Origin: Comamonas sp. SCN 65-56
Lineage (GTDB): Bacteria > Pseudomonadota > Gammaproteobacteria > Burkholderiales > Burkholderiaceae_C
Reading direction: 5' to 3'
Length of the DNA stretch: 64,000 nucleotides
Assembly: GCF_001724135.1 (NCBI RefSeq)
Contig: NZ_MEDS01000011.1
Coordinates: 1-64,000 of the forward strand
The position numbers were made by a program, and so were the translations under genes. Positions 35,186 through 44,073 of the stretch are shown here, in pieces (the stretch's first letter is position 1; every line of letters begins with the position of its first letter). The notes below the pieces were generated by a model. That model worked only from the letters and a program-made list of their open reading frames with translations, ran no database searches and was not told the origin of the DNA.

Positions 35186-37219
35186 ATGAACAATCCCCTG
35201 CTCGACTTCTCCGGCGCCATCGCCTTTGACCGCATCACACCGGCGCATGTCGCCCCTGCCGTCGACGAATTGCTGCAGCGCTGCGAGACGGCGCTGGCGC
35301 AGGTGACGGTAGACGAATTTCCCGCCGAGTGGAATACCATGGCTGGCACGCTGGACGTGGCCACCGAACAACTGGGGCGTGCCTTCAGCGCCGTCAGCCA
35401 CCTGAGCAGCGTGATGGACACGCCCGAGCTGCGCGCCGCCTACAACGCCGCGCTACCCCTGGTGACGGCGTTCTGGACCAAGCTCGGCGCCGATGAGCGG
35501 CTTTATGCCAAGTACAAGGCGATTGACCCGCAAATCCTGAATGGCGAACAGCGCCAGGCGCTGTCCAACGCCCTGCGCGGCTTTCGCCTCTCGGGCGCCG
35601 AGCTGCAGGGCGCCGATCGCGAGCGTTTTGCCGCCGTGCAGGAGCGCCTGGCCCAGCTGCAGCAAAAGTTCAGCGAAAACGTCCTCGACGCCACCGACGC
35701 GTTCAGCTACTTGGCCACCACCGCAGAGCTGGCCGGCGTGCCTGACGACGTTCTGCAGGCCACCCGGGCAGCGGCGCAGGCCGAAGGCAAGGAGGGTCAC
35801 AAGCTCACGCTGCACATGCCCTGCTACCTGCCGGTGATGCAGTTTGCGCATGAACGCAGCCTGCGTGAACGGCTCTACCACGCCTACGTCACGCGCGCCT
35901 CCGATCAGGCCGCGGGCGAGGCACGGCAGTTCGACAACAGCCAGGTGATGCAGGAAATCCTGGCGCTGCGCCAGGAAGAGGCGGCCTTGCTGGGCTATGC
36001 CAATTTCGGCGAAGTGTCGGTCGTGCCCAAGATGGCCGAATCTCCGGCGCAGGTGCTGCACTTCCTGCGCGATCTGGCGCAACGCGCGCGGCCATTTGCC
36101 GAGCGCGATCTGGCCGATCTGCGCCGCTTTGCCAGCGAGCAACTGCAGCTGACCGAGCCGCAATCCTGGGATTGGCCTTACATCACCGAGCACCTCAAGG
36201 AGGCGAGCTACGCCTTCAACGAGCAGGAGGTCAAGCAGTACTTCCCGGCGCCCAAGGTGCTCGCCGGCCTGTTCAAGATCGTCGAGACCCTGTTCGAGGT
36301 GCAGATCAGGCGCGACGAAGCCCCGGTCTGGCACCCCGCCGTGGAGTTCTACCGCATAGAGCGGGCGGGCCAGCTCGTGGGTCAGTTCTATCTCGACAAG
36401 CCGGCGCGCACCGGTAAACGCGGTGGCGCCTGGATGGACGACGCGCGCAGCCGCTGGTTGCGCCCCGATACCGGTAAGTTGCAGACCCCCGTCGCCTACC
36501 TCGTCTGCAACTTCGCCGAGGGCGTCAACGGCAAGCCGCCACTGCTCACGCACGACGACGTGACGACGCTGTTCCATGAATTCGGCCACGGCTTGCAGCA
36601 CATGCTCACCCAGGTCAACGAGCACGATGTCTCCGGCATCAGCGGCGTGGAATGGGACGCGGTGGAGCTGCCGAGCCAGTTCATGGAGAACTTCTGCTGG
36701 GAATGGGAAGTGCTCAGGCACATGACGGCGCATGTGGATACGGGCGCGCCGCTGCCGCGCGCTTTGTTTGACAAGATGCTGGCTGCCAAGAATTTCCAGG
36801 CCGGCCTGCAAACCCTGCGCCAGATCGAGTTTTCGCTGTTTGACATGCTGCTGCACACCCGCCAGGCCGGCGCCACCGACATCCTGGCGCTGGCGGATGA
36901 AGTGCGTGGCGAAGTTGCCTTGCTCAAGCCGCCGGCCTTCAACCGCTTTGCGCACAGCTTCAGTCACATCTTCAGCGGTGGCTATGCCGCCGGCTACTAC
37001 AGCTACAAATGGGCCGAGGTGCTGTCGGCCGACGCCTATGCGGCGTTTGAAGAAACGCGTGGCAGCGATGGCGGACCCAGCCTGGAGACCGGGCGCCGCT
37101 ACCGCCAGGCCATCCTCGAATCCGGCGGCAGCCGCCCGGCGATGGCATCGTTCAAGGCCTTTCGCGGACGTGAGCCGCAACTCGATGCGCTGCTGCGCCA
37201 CCAGGGCATGGCGCAATGA
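35186..37219 (+). CDS. prlC: M3-family oligopeptidase A
   Basis: 677 residues, the size of oligopeptidase A. The zinc motif HEFGH lies in TLFHEFGHGLQHMLTQ at about residue 465, with the third ligand in ELPSQFMENFCWE downstream; FSHIFSGGYAAGYYSYKWAEVLSADAY is the substrate-binding signature. It degrades short peptides, including cleaved signal peptides, in the cytoplasm. It starts 32 bp after folD and is likely in the same transcript. Confidence 0.93.
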   Translation: MNNPLLDFSGAIAFDRITPAHVAPAVDELLQRCETALAQVTVDEFPAEWNTMAGTLDVATEQLGRAFSAVSHLSSVMDTPELRAAYNAALPLVTAFWTKLGADERLYAKYKAIDPQILNGEQRQALSNALRGFRLSGAELQGADRERFAAVQERLAQLQQKFSENVLDATDAFSYLATTAELAGVPDDVLQATRAAAQAEGKEGHKLTLHMPCYLPVMQFAHERSLRERLYHAYVTRASDQAAGEARQFDNSQVMQEILALRQEEAALLGYANFGEVSVVPKMAESPAQVLHFLRDLAQRARPFAERDLADLRRFASEQLQLTEPQSWDWPYITEHLKEASYAFNEQEVKQYFPAPKVLAGLFKIVETLFEVQIRRDEAPVWHPAVEFYRIERAGQLVGQFYLDKPARTGKRGGAWMDDARSRWLRPDTGKLQTPVAYLVCNFAEGVNGKPPLLTHDDVTTLFHEFGHGLQHMLTQVNEHDVSGISGVEWDAVELPSQFMENFCWEWEVLRHMTAHVDTGAPLPRALFDKMLAAKNFQAGLQTLRQIEFSLFDMLLHTRQAGATDILALADEVRGEVALLKPPAFNRFAHSFSHIFSGGYAAGYYSYKWAEVLSADAYAAFEETRGSDGGPSLETGRRYRQAILESGGSRPAMASFKAFRGREPQLDALLRHQGMAQ

Positions 37220-37253
37220 AATCGCGCGCGATCGCTTGCATCCTGGGTGATTT

Positions 37254-37299
37254 GCGTCAAAATCAATTGGAGCGCGCTGTCGGCATACGCCATCAGCTA
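37254..37299 (-). repeat. 46-bp TAGCT hairpin repeat, copy 6
   Basis: Minus-strand copy beginning TAGCT, with GCG (10-12) and GCGC (25-28) at the stem positions and ATTTTG near the end. Its stem is the weakest of the set, so this is a decayed copy. It lies upstream of the DUF4124 gene. Confidence 0.55.
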
Positions 37300-37328
37300 T
37301 CGAATTGAAAGACACTTGGAGATCTGCC

Positions 37329-37979
37329 ATGCGCCAACGCACTCCGCTTCTTGCAATGGCCTGCGCATCAGTGCTGCTGTTGGCGGCCGGCGTACAGGCG
37401 CAATCGGTCTACCGCATCGTCGGGCCCGATGGCAGGGTTTCGTTCACCGATCGCCCGCCCGAGAACGTCCCCAAGGGCGCGCGGGTGGAAGGTGGCCCGC
37501 CCGGGGCCGGTGCCGCAGCCAACAGCGCTGCCCTGCCCTACCGTTTGCGCCAGCCGGCCACGCGCTTTCCGGTGGTGCTCTATACCGGCGCCGATTGCCC
37601 GCCCTGCGTGAATGGGCGCAACCTGCTGGTCAATCGCGGTATTCCGTTCACCGAGCACACCATCACCAGCAACGAAGACATAGCTGCGCTCAAGAGCATC
37701 GCCGGCGACACCGGCCTGCCGCTGCTGACCGTGGGCGCCCAGCGGCTCAAGGGTTTTTCCGATACCGAGTGGAGCCAGTACCTGGACGCCGCGGGTTACC
37801 CCAAGACCTCCGAGCTGCCACCCGGCTACCAGCGCCCTGCCGCCACCGCCTTGGCGCCTCACAGCACCAGCGTGACGCCCAGCAACATCGTACCCAGGCC
37901 CGAGCTGGCGCGCCCGGCGCCGCCGCCCCCGCCCCCGGGAACGCGCACGCCATCCAACCCGGCCGGAATCGTTTTTTGA
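37329..37979 (+). CDS. secreted DUF4124 / glutaredoxin-like protein
   Basis: 216 residues from ATG 37329. A signal peptide (about 1-24, ending GVQAQ) leads into a short DUF4124 segment (SVYRIVGPDGRVSFTDRPPENVP). A thioredoxin-fold region with CPPC in YTGADCPPCVNGRNLLVNRG follows (about 80-150), and the tail is Pro-rich. It probably performs thiol-disulfide chemistry in the periplasm. A second start 24 bp upstream is possible but would lengthen the signal peptide unnaturally. Confidence 0.85.
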   Translation: MRQRTPLLAMACASVLLLAAGVQAQSVYRIVGPDGRVSFTDRPPENVPKGARVEGGPPGAGAAANSAALPYRLRQPATRFPVVLYTGADCPPCVNGRNLLVNRGIPFTEHTITSNEDIAALKSIAGDTGLPLLTVGAQRLKGFSDTEWSQYLDAAGYPKTSELPPGYQRPAATALAPHSTSVTPSNIVPRPELARPAPPPPPPGTRTPSNPAGIVF

Positions 37980-38013
37980 GGCACCGCCGAACAAGGTCCG
38001 CGCTGCCTTCACA

Positions 38014-38709
38014 TCACGCGGCAAAGTCCAGGGTCTGAACCCCGGTCTCGGTGGCGAGCAGGCAGACGTCGGCCTTTTGCTGCGCAAACACGCCGACGGT
38101 CACCACGCCGGGCCACTGGTTCACCTGCATCTCGAACCCCGGCGGATCGGCAATGGCGAGCCCGCGCACGTCCAGAATATGCTGGCCGTTGTCGGTCACC
38201 AGCGGCACACCGTCCTTGAGCCGCACCGCCGCCGTGCCACCGAGCGCGGCAAAGCGCCGCACCAACTGCGCAGCCGCCATCGGAATCACCTCCACCGGCA
38301 GGGGAAAACGGCCGAGCGTGTCGACACGCTTGCTCTCATCGGCAATGCAGACAAAGCGCCGGGCCAGCGCGGCGACGATTTTTTCGCGTGTCAGCGCTGC
38401 ACCGCCGCCTTTGATCATGCAACCCCGGCCATCGATTTCGTCCGCTCCATCGACGTAGACGCTGATGCTCTCGACCTCGTTGGCGTCCAGCACCGGGATG
38501 CCCAGGGCTTGAAGGCGCTGGGTGCTGGCCTCGGAGCTCGATACCGCGGCCGGAATCTGCCCTTTGATGCCGGCCAGCGCGGCGATGAACTGGTTCACGG
38601 TCGAGCCCGTGCCCACGCCCAGAATCTCGCCAGCAACAACGTAGCGCAGGGCCGCCTGGCCCACGAGTGTCTTGAGTTGGTCTTGTGTCAGTGCGCTGGT
38701 CATGGTCAT
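38014..38709 (-). CDS. rpiA: ribose-5-phosphate isomerase A
   Basis: 231 residues from ATG 38709 (the frame also has ATGs at 38745 and 38703). It interconverts ribose-5-phosphate and ribulose-5-phosphate in the pentose phosphate pathway. [12 protein letters not shown] binds the phosphate, [10 protein letters not shown] holds catalytic acids, and [12 protein letters not shown] is the family signature. It is divergent from pyrD with a very short shared upstream region. Confidence 0.96.
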   Translation of the reverse strand: MTMTSALTQDQLKTLVGQAALRYVVAGEILGVGTGSTVNQFIAALAGIKGQIPAAVSSSEASTQRLQALGIPVLDANEVESISVYVDGADEIDGRGCMIKGGGAALTREKIVAALARRFVCIADESKRVDTLGRFPLPVEVIPMAAAQLVRRFAALGGTAAVRLKDGVPLVTDNGQHILDVRGLAIADPPGFEMQVNQWPGVVTVGVFAQQKADVCLLATETGVQTLDFAA

Positions 38710-38743
38710 GGCGGAAAATCGGGCAATTTCCCGGATTATCTTC

Positions 38744-39784
38744 ATGCCGCTGCCCTACTCGCTTGCTCGCCCCCTGCTGTTTCGCATGGATGCCGAGGCC
38801 GCGCATGAGCTGACGCTCAAACTGCTGACCCATACCGCGGGCACGCCACTGGCGCGCACCTGGTCCTGCCCGACGGTGAGCGACCCGGTCACGCTGGCAG
38901 GTCTGCGCTTTCCGAATCGTGTCGGTCTGGCCGCAGGCCTGGACAAGAACGCCCACTGCATCGACGCCTTCGCCGCCATGGGCTTCGGCTTTGTCGAGGT
39001 GGGCACCGTCACCCCCAAGCCGCAGCCCGGCAACGCCAAGCCGCGCATGTTCCGGCTGCCACAGGCGCAGGCGCTGATCAACCGCATGGGTTTCAACAAC
39101 GACGGGCTGGATGCCTTTCTTGCCAATGTCCAGCGCTCGCGCGTGCGCGCCCAAGGCGGGGGGATGCTGCTGGGCCTGAACATCGGCAAGAACGCCGCCA
39201 CGCCCATCGAGAACGCCGCGAGCGACTACCTGACATGCCTGGCCGGCGTCTACCCGCATGCGGATTACGTCACGGTCAACATCAGCTCGCCCAACACCAG
39301 GAACCTGCGCAGTCTGCAAAGCGATGCAGCGCTGGATGCCTTGCTTGCGGCCCTTGCCAATCGCCGCGATGAGCTGGCCCGCGAGCATGGCCGGCGCACG
39401 CCGATTTTTCTCAAGATCGCTCCCGATCTGCAGCCCAGGGAAGTGGCGGCCATCGCCCAGGCCCTGCAGCGCCACGGCATGGACGGCGTGATCGCCACCA
39501 ACACCACCATCAGCCGCAATGGCGTGCAGGGTCAGGCGCATGCTCAGGAAGCCGGTGGGCTCAGCGGCGCGCCGCTCAGACAAGCCTCCAACTCCATCAT
39601 CCATCAGCTGCGTGCGCTGCTCGGCCCGGGCTTTCCCATCATCGGGGTCGGCGGTATCCTGTGCGCCCGGGATGCCGTGGAAAAAATCAAGGCGGGGGCG
39701 GATGTGGTGCAGATCTACACCGGGCTGATCTACCGCGGACCTTCACTGGTGCTGCAGGTGGCACGCGCACTGCGCCGCGCCTGA
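38744..39784 (+). CDS. pyrD: dihydroorotate dehydrogenase (class 2, quinone-linked)
   Basis: 346 residues from ATG 38744. It oxidises dihydroorotate to orotate in pyrimidine synthesis, using FMN and membrane quinone. The N-terminal hydrophobic helix (about 3-20) that marks the membrane-associated class 2 enzyme is present. [29 protein letters not shown] with the catalytic Ser, and IIGVGGI are FMN/substrate motifs. Confidence 0.97.
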   Translation: MPLPYSLARPLLFRMDAEAAHELTLKLLTHTAGTPLARTWSCPTVSDPVTLAGLRFPNRVGLAAGLDKNAHCIDAFAAMGFGFVEVGTVTPKPQPGNAKPRMFRLPQAQALINRMGFNNDGLDAFLANVQRSRVRAQGGGMLLGLNIGKNAATPIENAASDYLTCLAGVYPHADYVTVNISSPNTRNLRSLQSDAALDALLAALANRRDELAREHGRRTPIFLKIAPDLQPREVAAIAQALQRHGMDGVIATNTTISRNGVQGQAHAQEAGGLSGAPLRQASNSIIHQLRALLGPGFPIIGVGGILCARDAVEKIKAGADVVQIYTGLIYRGPSLVLQVARALRRA

Positions 39785-39822
39785 TCGCTGGCGGCTCACC
39801 AACGATTGCTGCTTGCCGCCGC

Positions 39823-42672
39823 ATGATGAAACCGCCCATTGCCACCGCGATTTCAAGCCATCGCTCGCTGCAGGTGCTGCTGGCACTGCTGGCGCTGCAA
39901 GTCGTGCTGCTGCTCGCCCCGGTGCCGCCGCAGCTGCAAAACCTTGTCAACTACCTGCCGCTGCATACGGCGCTCGAAACACTGGCCATCGCCGTCGCCG
40001 GCATGATCTTCGCCACCATCTGGAGCGTGCGCCGCGAGCAGCTGCGCCCCGGCATGATGATGCTGGGCTGCACCTTTCTCGGTTCGGCGCTGCTGGATTT
40101 TTCGCACATGCTTTCGTATCCGGGCATGGCGGACTACGTCACCCCCAGCTCGGTGGAGAAAGCCATTCTTTTCTGGCTGGCCGCCCGCTTTCTGGACGCC
40201 GCGAGCCTGCTGGCCTTTGCCGCCCTGTCGCTGCGACCGAGCGTCAAACCTCAACGGCCACTGGCCGTGCTGACGGCCACGCTGGTGCTGGTGGTGCTGG
40301 TGCATGGCGCCGTTCTGAAAGAGGTCTCCTGGCTGCCCAGGACCTTCATCGCTGGAGAAGGCCTGACCACCTTCAAGGTCACCGCTGAATATGTGGTGAT
40401 CGCCCTGTTTGCGCTGGCCGCACTGCTCTTGGCACTGCGCATGCGCGATGGCAGCATGGCCAATGCGGACCTGTTCCTTGCCGCCGCCTGCACGGCAGCG
40501 ATGAGCGAATTCTTTCTCACCCGCTACGCCAGCGCGACCGACATCTACAACCTGGCCGGTCATGTGTACAAGGTGCTGGCCTGCATCTTTCTCTACCGCG
40601 CCGCGTTTTCCGACACTGTGCGCCAGCCCTATGCGTTGCTGCGCGCCACCACCGCGCAACAACAGGCCTTGCTCACGGCGCTGCCAGACCTGCTGTTCGT
40701 CGTTGACGGCGAAGGGCGCTACCTCGACATCCACGAAGGAAGCGGGGGTGGCATGCTGACGGCCGCCGGCAACCTGCGGGACAAGACCGTGCGCGACGTC
40801 ATGCCGGCCAGAGAAGCCGATACGGTTCTGGCGGCGATTGCCGAGGCCAGTATGCACGGCTTGTCGCGCGGCGCCATCATCCGGCTCAGCCCCACGCCGC
40901 AAACCCCGCTGGCATTCGAGCTGTCCGTGGCGCGCGCTGCCGCCGATGACCGGGGCACGACGCGGTTCGTGGTCATCTCGCGCGACGTGACCGAACGCGA
41001 AAAGAATGCCGAAGCCCTGCGCCTGTTCTCGCTGGCCGTCGCGCAGAGTCCGAACACCATCATCGCGACCGATCTGCAGGGACGCATCGTCTACGTCAAC
41101 CAGGCCTTCGTGCGCGGCACCGGTTACAGCGCTGAAGAAGCCGTGGGCCGCAACCCCCGCATGCTGCAGTCCGGCAAGACGCCGGCCGCCACCTACCAGG
41201 CGATGTGGACGCAGCTTGCGCAGGGCAATGCCTGGCAGGGTGAGCTGCTCAATCGCACCAAGGCCGGCGTGGAGACGGTAGAAGCCGTGGTCATCTACCC
41301 GCTGCGCGACGCGAGTGGGGCCACCACCCACTACCTCTCGCACCAGACCGATGTCACCAGCGAGCGGCGCGCGGCCCAGCGCATCGAGCAGTTGGTGAAC
41401 TACGACCAGCTGACCGGTCTGCCCAACCGCCGCATGCTCAAGGCGCTTTTCACCCGGCTTTGCAGCAATTCCGAGCCCTTTGCACTGCTTTGGCTGGACC
41501 TGGACCATTTCAGGGACATCAACGATTCGCTAGGCCACGGCGTGGGCGATCTGCTGCTGAACCTGGTGGCCCAGCGGCTGCGCAACAGCCTTGCGCAGCA
41601 GGATGTGCTTTCCCGCCATTCCGGGGACGAATTCGCTCTGCTGATACCCCAGGCACAAGCCGAGGAGGCCAGGACCTGCGCCCAGCGCATGCTGGAAGCC
41701 ATCGATCAGCCGATGCAGCTCGCCGAACACACGCTGTCCTGCACCGCTTCGGCAGGGATCGCGCTGTATCCGCAGGACGCAACGGATTTCGACACCTTGC
41801 TCAAGTGCGCCGAGATGGCTGCCTACGAAGCCAAGAGCCAGGGTCGCAACGGCTGGCAATGCTTCAGCGCCGATCTGCAACAGCGCAGTGCCCGCGCGCT
41901 GGCACTCAGCAACGCGCTCAAGACGGTGCTGGCCAACGATGAGCTGCATCTGGTCTATCAACCGCAGATGGATATGCACAGCGGAGCGATCATCGGCGCC
42001 GAAGCCCTGCTGCGCTGGACCCATCCGCGCTGGGGACAGGTATCGCCGGCCGAGTTCATTCCGATTGCAGAGTCCAACGGCGCGATCGTCGCCATCGGCG
42101 CATGGGTCTTGCGCACGGCGCTGGCGCAGGTGCGCAAATGGCTGGAAGCGGGCCTGCAGCCGCTGGTGATCGCGGTCAATCTCTCGGCGGTGCAATTTGG
42201 CCAGGCCAATCTGCCGCGGCTGGTGCGCCGCACGCTCGAAGACACCGGCGTGCCGGCAAAGTACCTGGCACTGGAGCTGACGGAAGCCACCGCGCTCAAA
42301 GCCCCCCAGGTCGCCGTCCAGCACATGCGCGATCTGCGGGAATTGGGGGTGCAGCTGGCCATCGACGACTTCGGCACCGGGTATTCCTCGCTGAGTTATC
42401 TCAAGCGCTTCAAGATTCACAAGCTCAAGATCGACCAATCTTTCGTGCGCGACATCCACAGCGATGCGGACGACCAGGCCATCGTCGTGGCCATCATCCA
42501 GCTGGCGCGGGGCCTGGGCGTGGACGCCATCGCCGAAGGGGTGGAGACTGCCGAACAGGCCCGCTTCCTGCTGCAGCACGGCTGCCGTGAGATTCAGGGC
42601 TACCACCTGAGCCGGCCGCTGGCGGCGCCTGAATTCGAGGAATTCGTGCGTATGCATGCCGCCACCGCTTGA
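39823..42672 (+). CDS. MASE3-PAS-GGDEF-EAL signalling protein
   Basis: 949 residues from ATG 39823. The N-terminal 270 residues form a MASE3 membrane sensor with about seven helices. Two PAS domains follow (about 280-395 and 400-525), then a GGDEF domain with the active-site variant SGDEF (HSGDEFALL, about 605) and an EAL domain with intact EALLRW (about 725), DDFGTGYSSL and the terminal EGVETAEQ motif. The intact EAL motif predicts cyclic-di-GMP phosphodiesterase activity. The first Gly of GGDEF is Ser, which still permits cyclase activity in some proteins, so dual function is possible. It is probably involved in motility or biofilm switching. Confidence 0.93.
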   Translation: MMKPPIATAISSHRSLQVLLALLALQVVLLLAPVPPQLQNLVNYLPLHTALETLAIAVAGMIFATIWSVRREQLRPGMMMLGCTFLGSALLDFSHMLSYPGMADYVTPSSVEKAILFWLAARFLDAASLLAFAALSLRPSVKPQRPLAVLTATLVLVVLVHGAVLKEVSWLPRTFIAGEGLTTFKVTAEYVVIALFALAALLLALRMRDGSMANADLFLAAACTAAMSEFFLTRYASATDIYNLAGHVYKVLACIFLYRAAFSDTVRQPYALLRATTAQQQALLTALPDLLFVVDGEGRYLDIHEGSGGGMLTAAGNLRDKTVRDVMPAREADTVLAAIAEASMHGLSRGAIIRLSPTPQTPLAFELSVARAAADDRGTTRFVVISRDVTEREKNAEALRLFSLAVAQSPNTIIATDLQGRIVYVNQAFVRGTGYSAEEAVGRNPRMLQSGKTPAATYQAMWTQLAQGNAWQGELLNRTKAGVETVEAVVIYPLRDASGATTHYLSHQTDVTSERRAAQRIEQLVNYDQLTGLPNRRMLKALFTRLCSNSEPFALLWLDLDHFRDINDSLGHGVGDLLLNLVAQRLRNSLAQQDVLSRHSGDEFALLIPQAQAEEARTCAQRMLEAIDQPMQLAEHTLSCTASAGIALYPQDATDFDTLLKCAEMAAYEAKSQGRNGWQCFSADLQQRSARALALSNALKTVLANDELHLVYQPQMDMHSGAIIGAEALLRWTHPRWGQVSPAEFIPIAESNGAIVAIGAWVLRTALAQVRKWLEAGLQPLVIAVNLSAVQFGQANLPRLVRRTLEDTGVPAKYLALELTEATALKAPQVAVQHMRDLRELGVQLAIDDFGTGYSSLSYLKRFKIHKLKIDQSFVRDIHSDADDQAIVVAIIQLARGLGVDAIAEGVETAEQARFLLQHGCREIQGYHLSRPLAAPEFEEFVRMHAATA

Positions 42673-42702
42673 GGCCGGGCGAAAGCCGGCGCTGTCGCTC
42701 GC

Positions 42703-44058
42703 TCATTGCTTCAGGTCGGCCCTCGCCTGCCGGTAGGCCCCCATGCTGGTGGCAAACGCCAGCAGCGCAACCCCGCAGGCCAGCGGGATGACGATGGCGA
42801 TCGCCGTGCCCAGGCCCGCGTTCTTGCCGGCGATCGACTCGCCCAGCAACGCGATGCTGGGGGGCGCCAAACCCAGGCCGATCAGGTTGAGCAGCGCGGT
42901 ATAGACCGCCACCACGCGCCCCAGCACCGCACCATGCGCGATCTCCTGCAGCGCACCCGGCGCCACGCCCCAGATCAGGCTGATGCAGAGAGTCAGCACC
43001 GCAGCCGCTGCATACGTGAGCCAGGCGCTGCCAGACAGGCCCATGACGATCGCCGGGACGATGGTGAGCGCCGCCGCGGTAGCACCGACGATGAGCTTGC
43101 CGGCGCGCTGCCCGGCCTTCTCCATGCGGTCGGCCACCATGCCGCCGATGATCGCGCCCAGCGGGCCCAGCAGCAGCGCCATCAGCCCCAGGCGCGCGCC
43201 CACCTGCAGCGCACTCCAGTGGTGCTCGCGCATGAACAGCGTGGGCAACCACGAGGTAGCGCCATACGAGGCAAAGCCGAGCGCGGTAAAGCCGATGAAG
43301 TGCGCGCCAAATGCCCGCGGGTGCTGGCGGAAGGTCTCGAAAAAGCCCACGCTCTGCTGCGCCGCCTGCGCCATCGTGCGGCCGTGCAGATACAGGCGTG
43401 GCGGCTCGCGCACGAACAGCGCCGCCAGGAACAGCGGCAGGCCCAGCAGGCCGGCGGCCACCAGCACCACCTGCCAGGGGTGCAGCGCGCCCAGCAGCGG
43501 CAGCACGGTGACCTGGCCATGCAGCCGCTCCAGCAGCAGGCCGCCGCCAATCAGCGCCACCGCCGAGCCGATGAAGATGCCGGAGGCGAAAAACCCCATC
43601 GCGCGGCCGCGCTTTTCGGGCGGGAAGTAGTCGGCGATCAAGGAGGTGGCGCTGGGCAGGATGGCCGCCTCGCCTGCGCCCACGCCCACGCGTGCGCCGA
43701 AGAAACTCATGAAGCTGCGTGACAGCCCGGCGAGCACGGTCATCAGGCTCCAGACAGCGACGCCGCCGAGCACGATGTTGCGCCGGTTGTAGCGGTCCAC
43801 CAGCCAGGCGATGGGAAAGCCGAAGATCGAATAGAAGATGGCAAATGCGGTGCCGCGCAGCAGCCCCATCTGCAGGTCGGACAGGCCCAGGTCGTGCTCG
43901 ATGGGGACGACCAGCAGCGACACCACGTTGCGATCGACGAATGCCAGCATGTAGCCCAGAAACAGGACCAGCAGGGCATAGCGCGCCTGGCGCCGGGGTG
44001 GGAACTGCGCGCCGGCGGCGAGCGGTGGCTGGGCGGGGTTCAAAAAGGCCATGGTCAC
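42703..44058 (-). CDS. MFS transporter of the sulfatase cluster
   Basis: 451 residues with about twelve membrane helices. The MFS signature between helices 2 and 3 is readable as FPIAWLVDRYNRRNIVLGG (about 101-119). The ATG at 44058 has CAGGAG upstream and lies 15 bp after the sulfatase gene, so they are co-transcribed. Related carriers take up organic anions or hexuronates. In this cluster the likely cargo is a sulfate ester or its product, but specificity cannot be read from sequence. Confidence 0.88.
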   Translation of the reverse strand: MTMAFLNPAQPPLAAGAQFPPRRQARYALLVLFLGYMLAFVDRNVVSLLVVPIEHDLGLSDLQMGLLRGTAFAIFYSIFGFPIAWLVDRYNRRNIVLGGVAVWSLMTVLAGLSRSFMSFFGARVGVGAGEAAILPSATSLIADYFPPEKRGRAMGFFASGIFIGSAVALIGGGLLLERLHGQVTVLPLLGALHPWQVVLVAAGLLGLPLFLAALFVREPPRLYLHGRTMAQAAQQSVGFFETFRQHPRAFGAHFIGFTALGFASYGATSWLPTLFMREHHWSALQVGARLGLMALLLGPLGAIIGGMVADRMEKAGQRAGKLIVGATAAALTIVPAIVMGLSGSAWLTYAAAAVLTLCISLIWGVAPGALQEIAHGAVLGRVVAVYTALLNLIGLGLAPPSIALLGESIAGKNAGLGTAIAIVIPLACGVALLAFATSMGAYRQARADLKQ

Positions 44059-44073
44059 GCTCCTGAAAGGGAA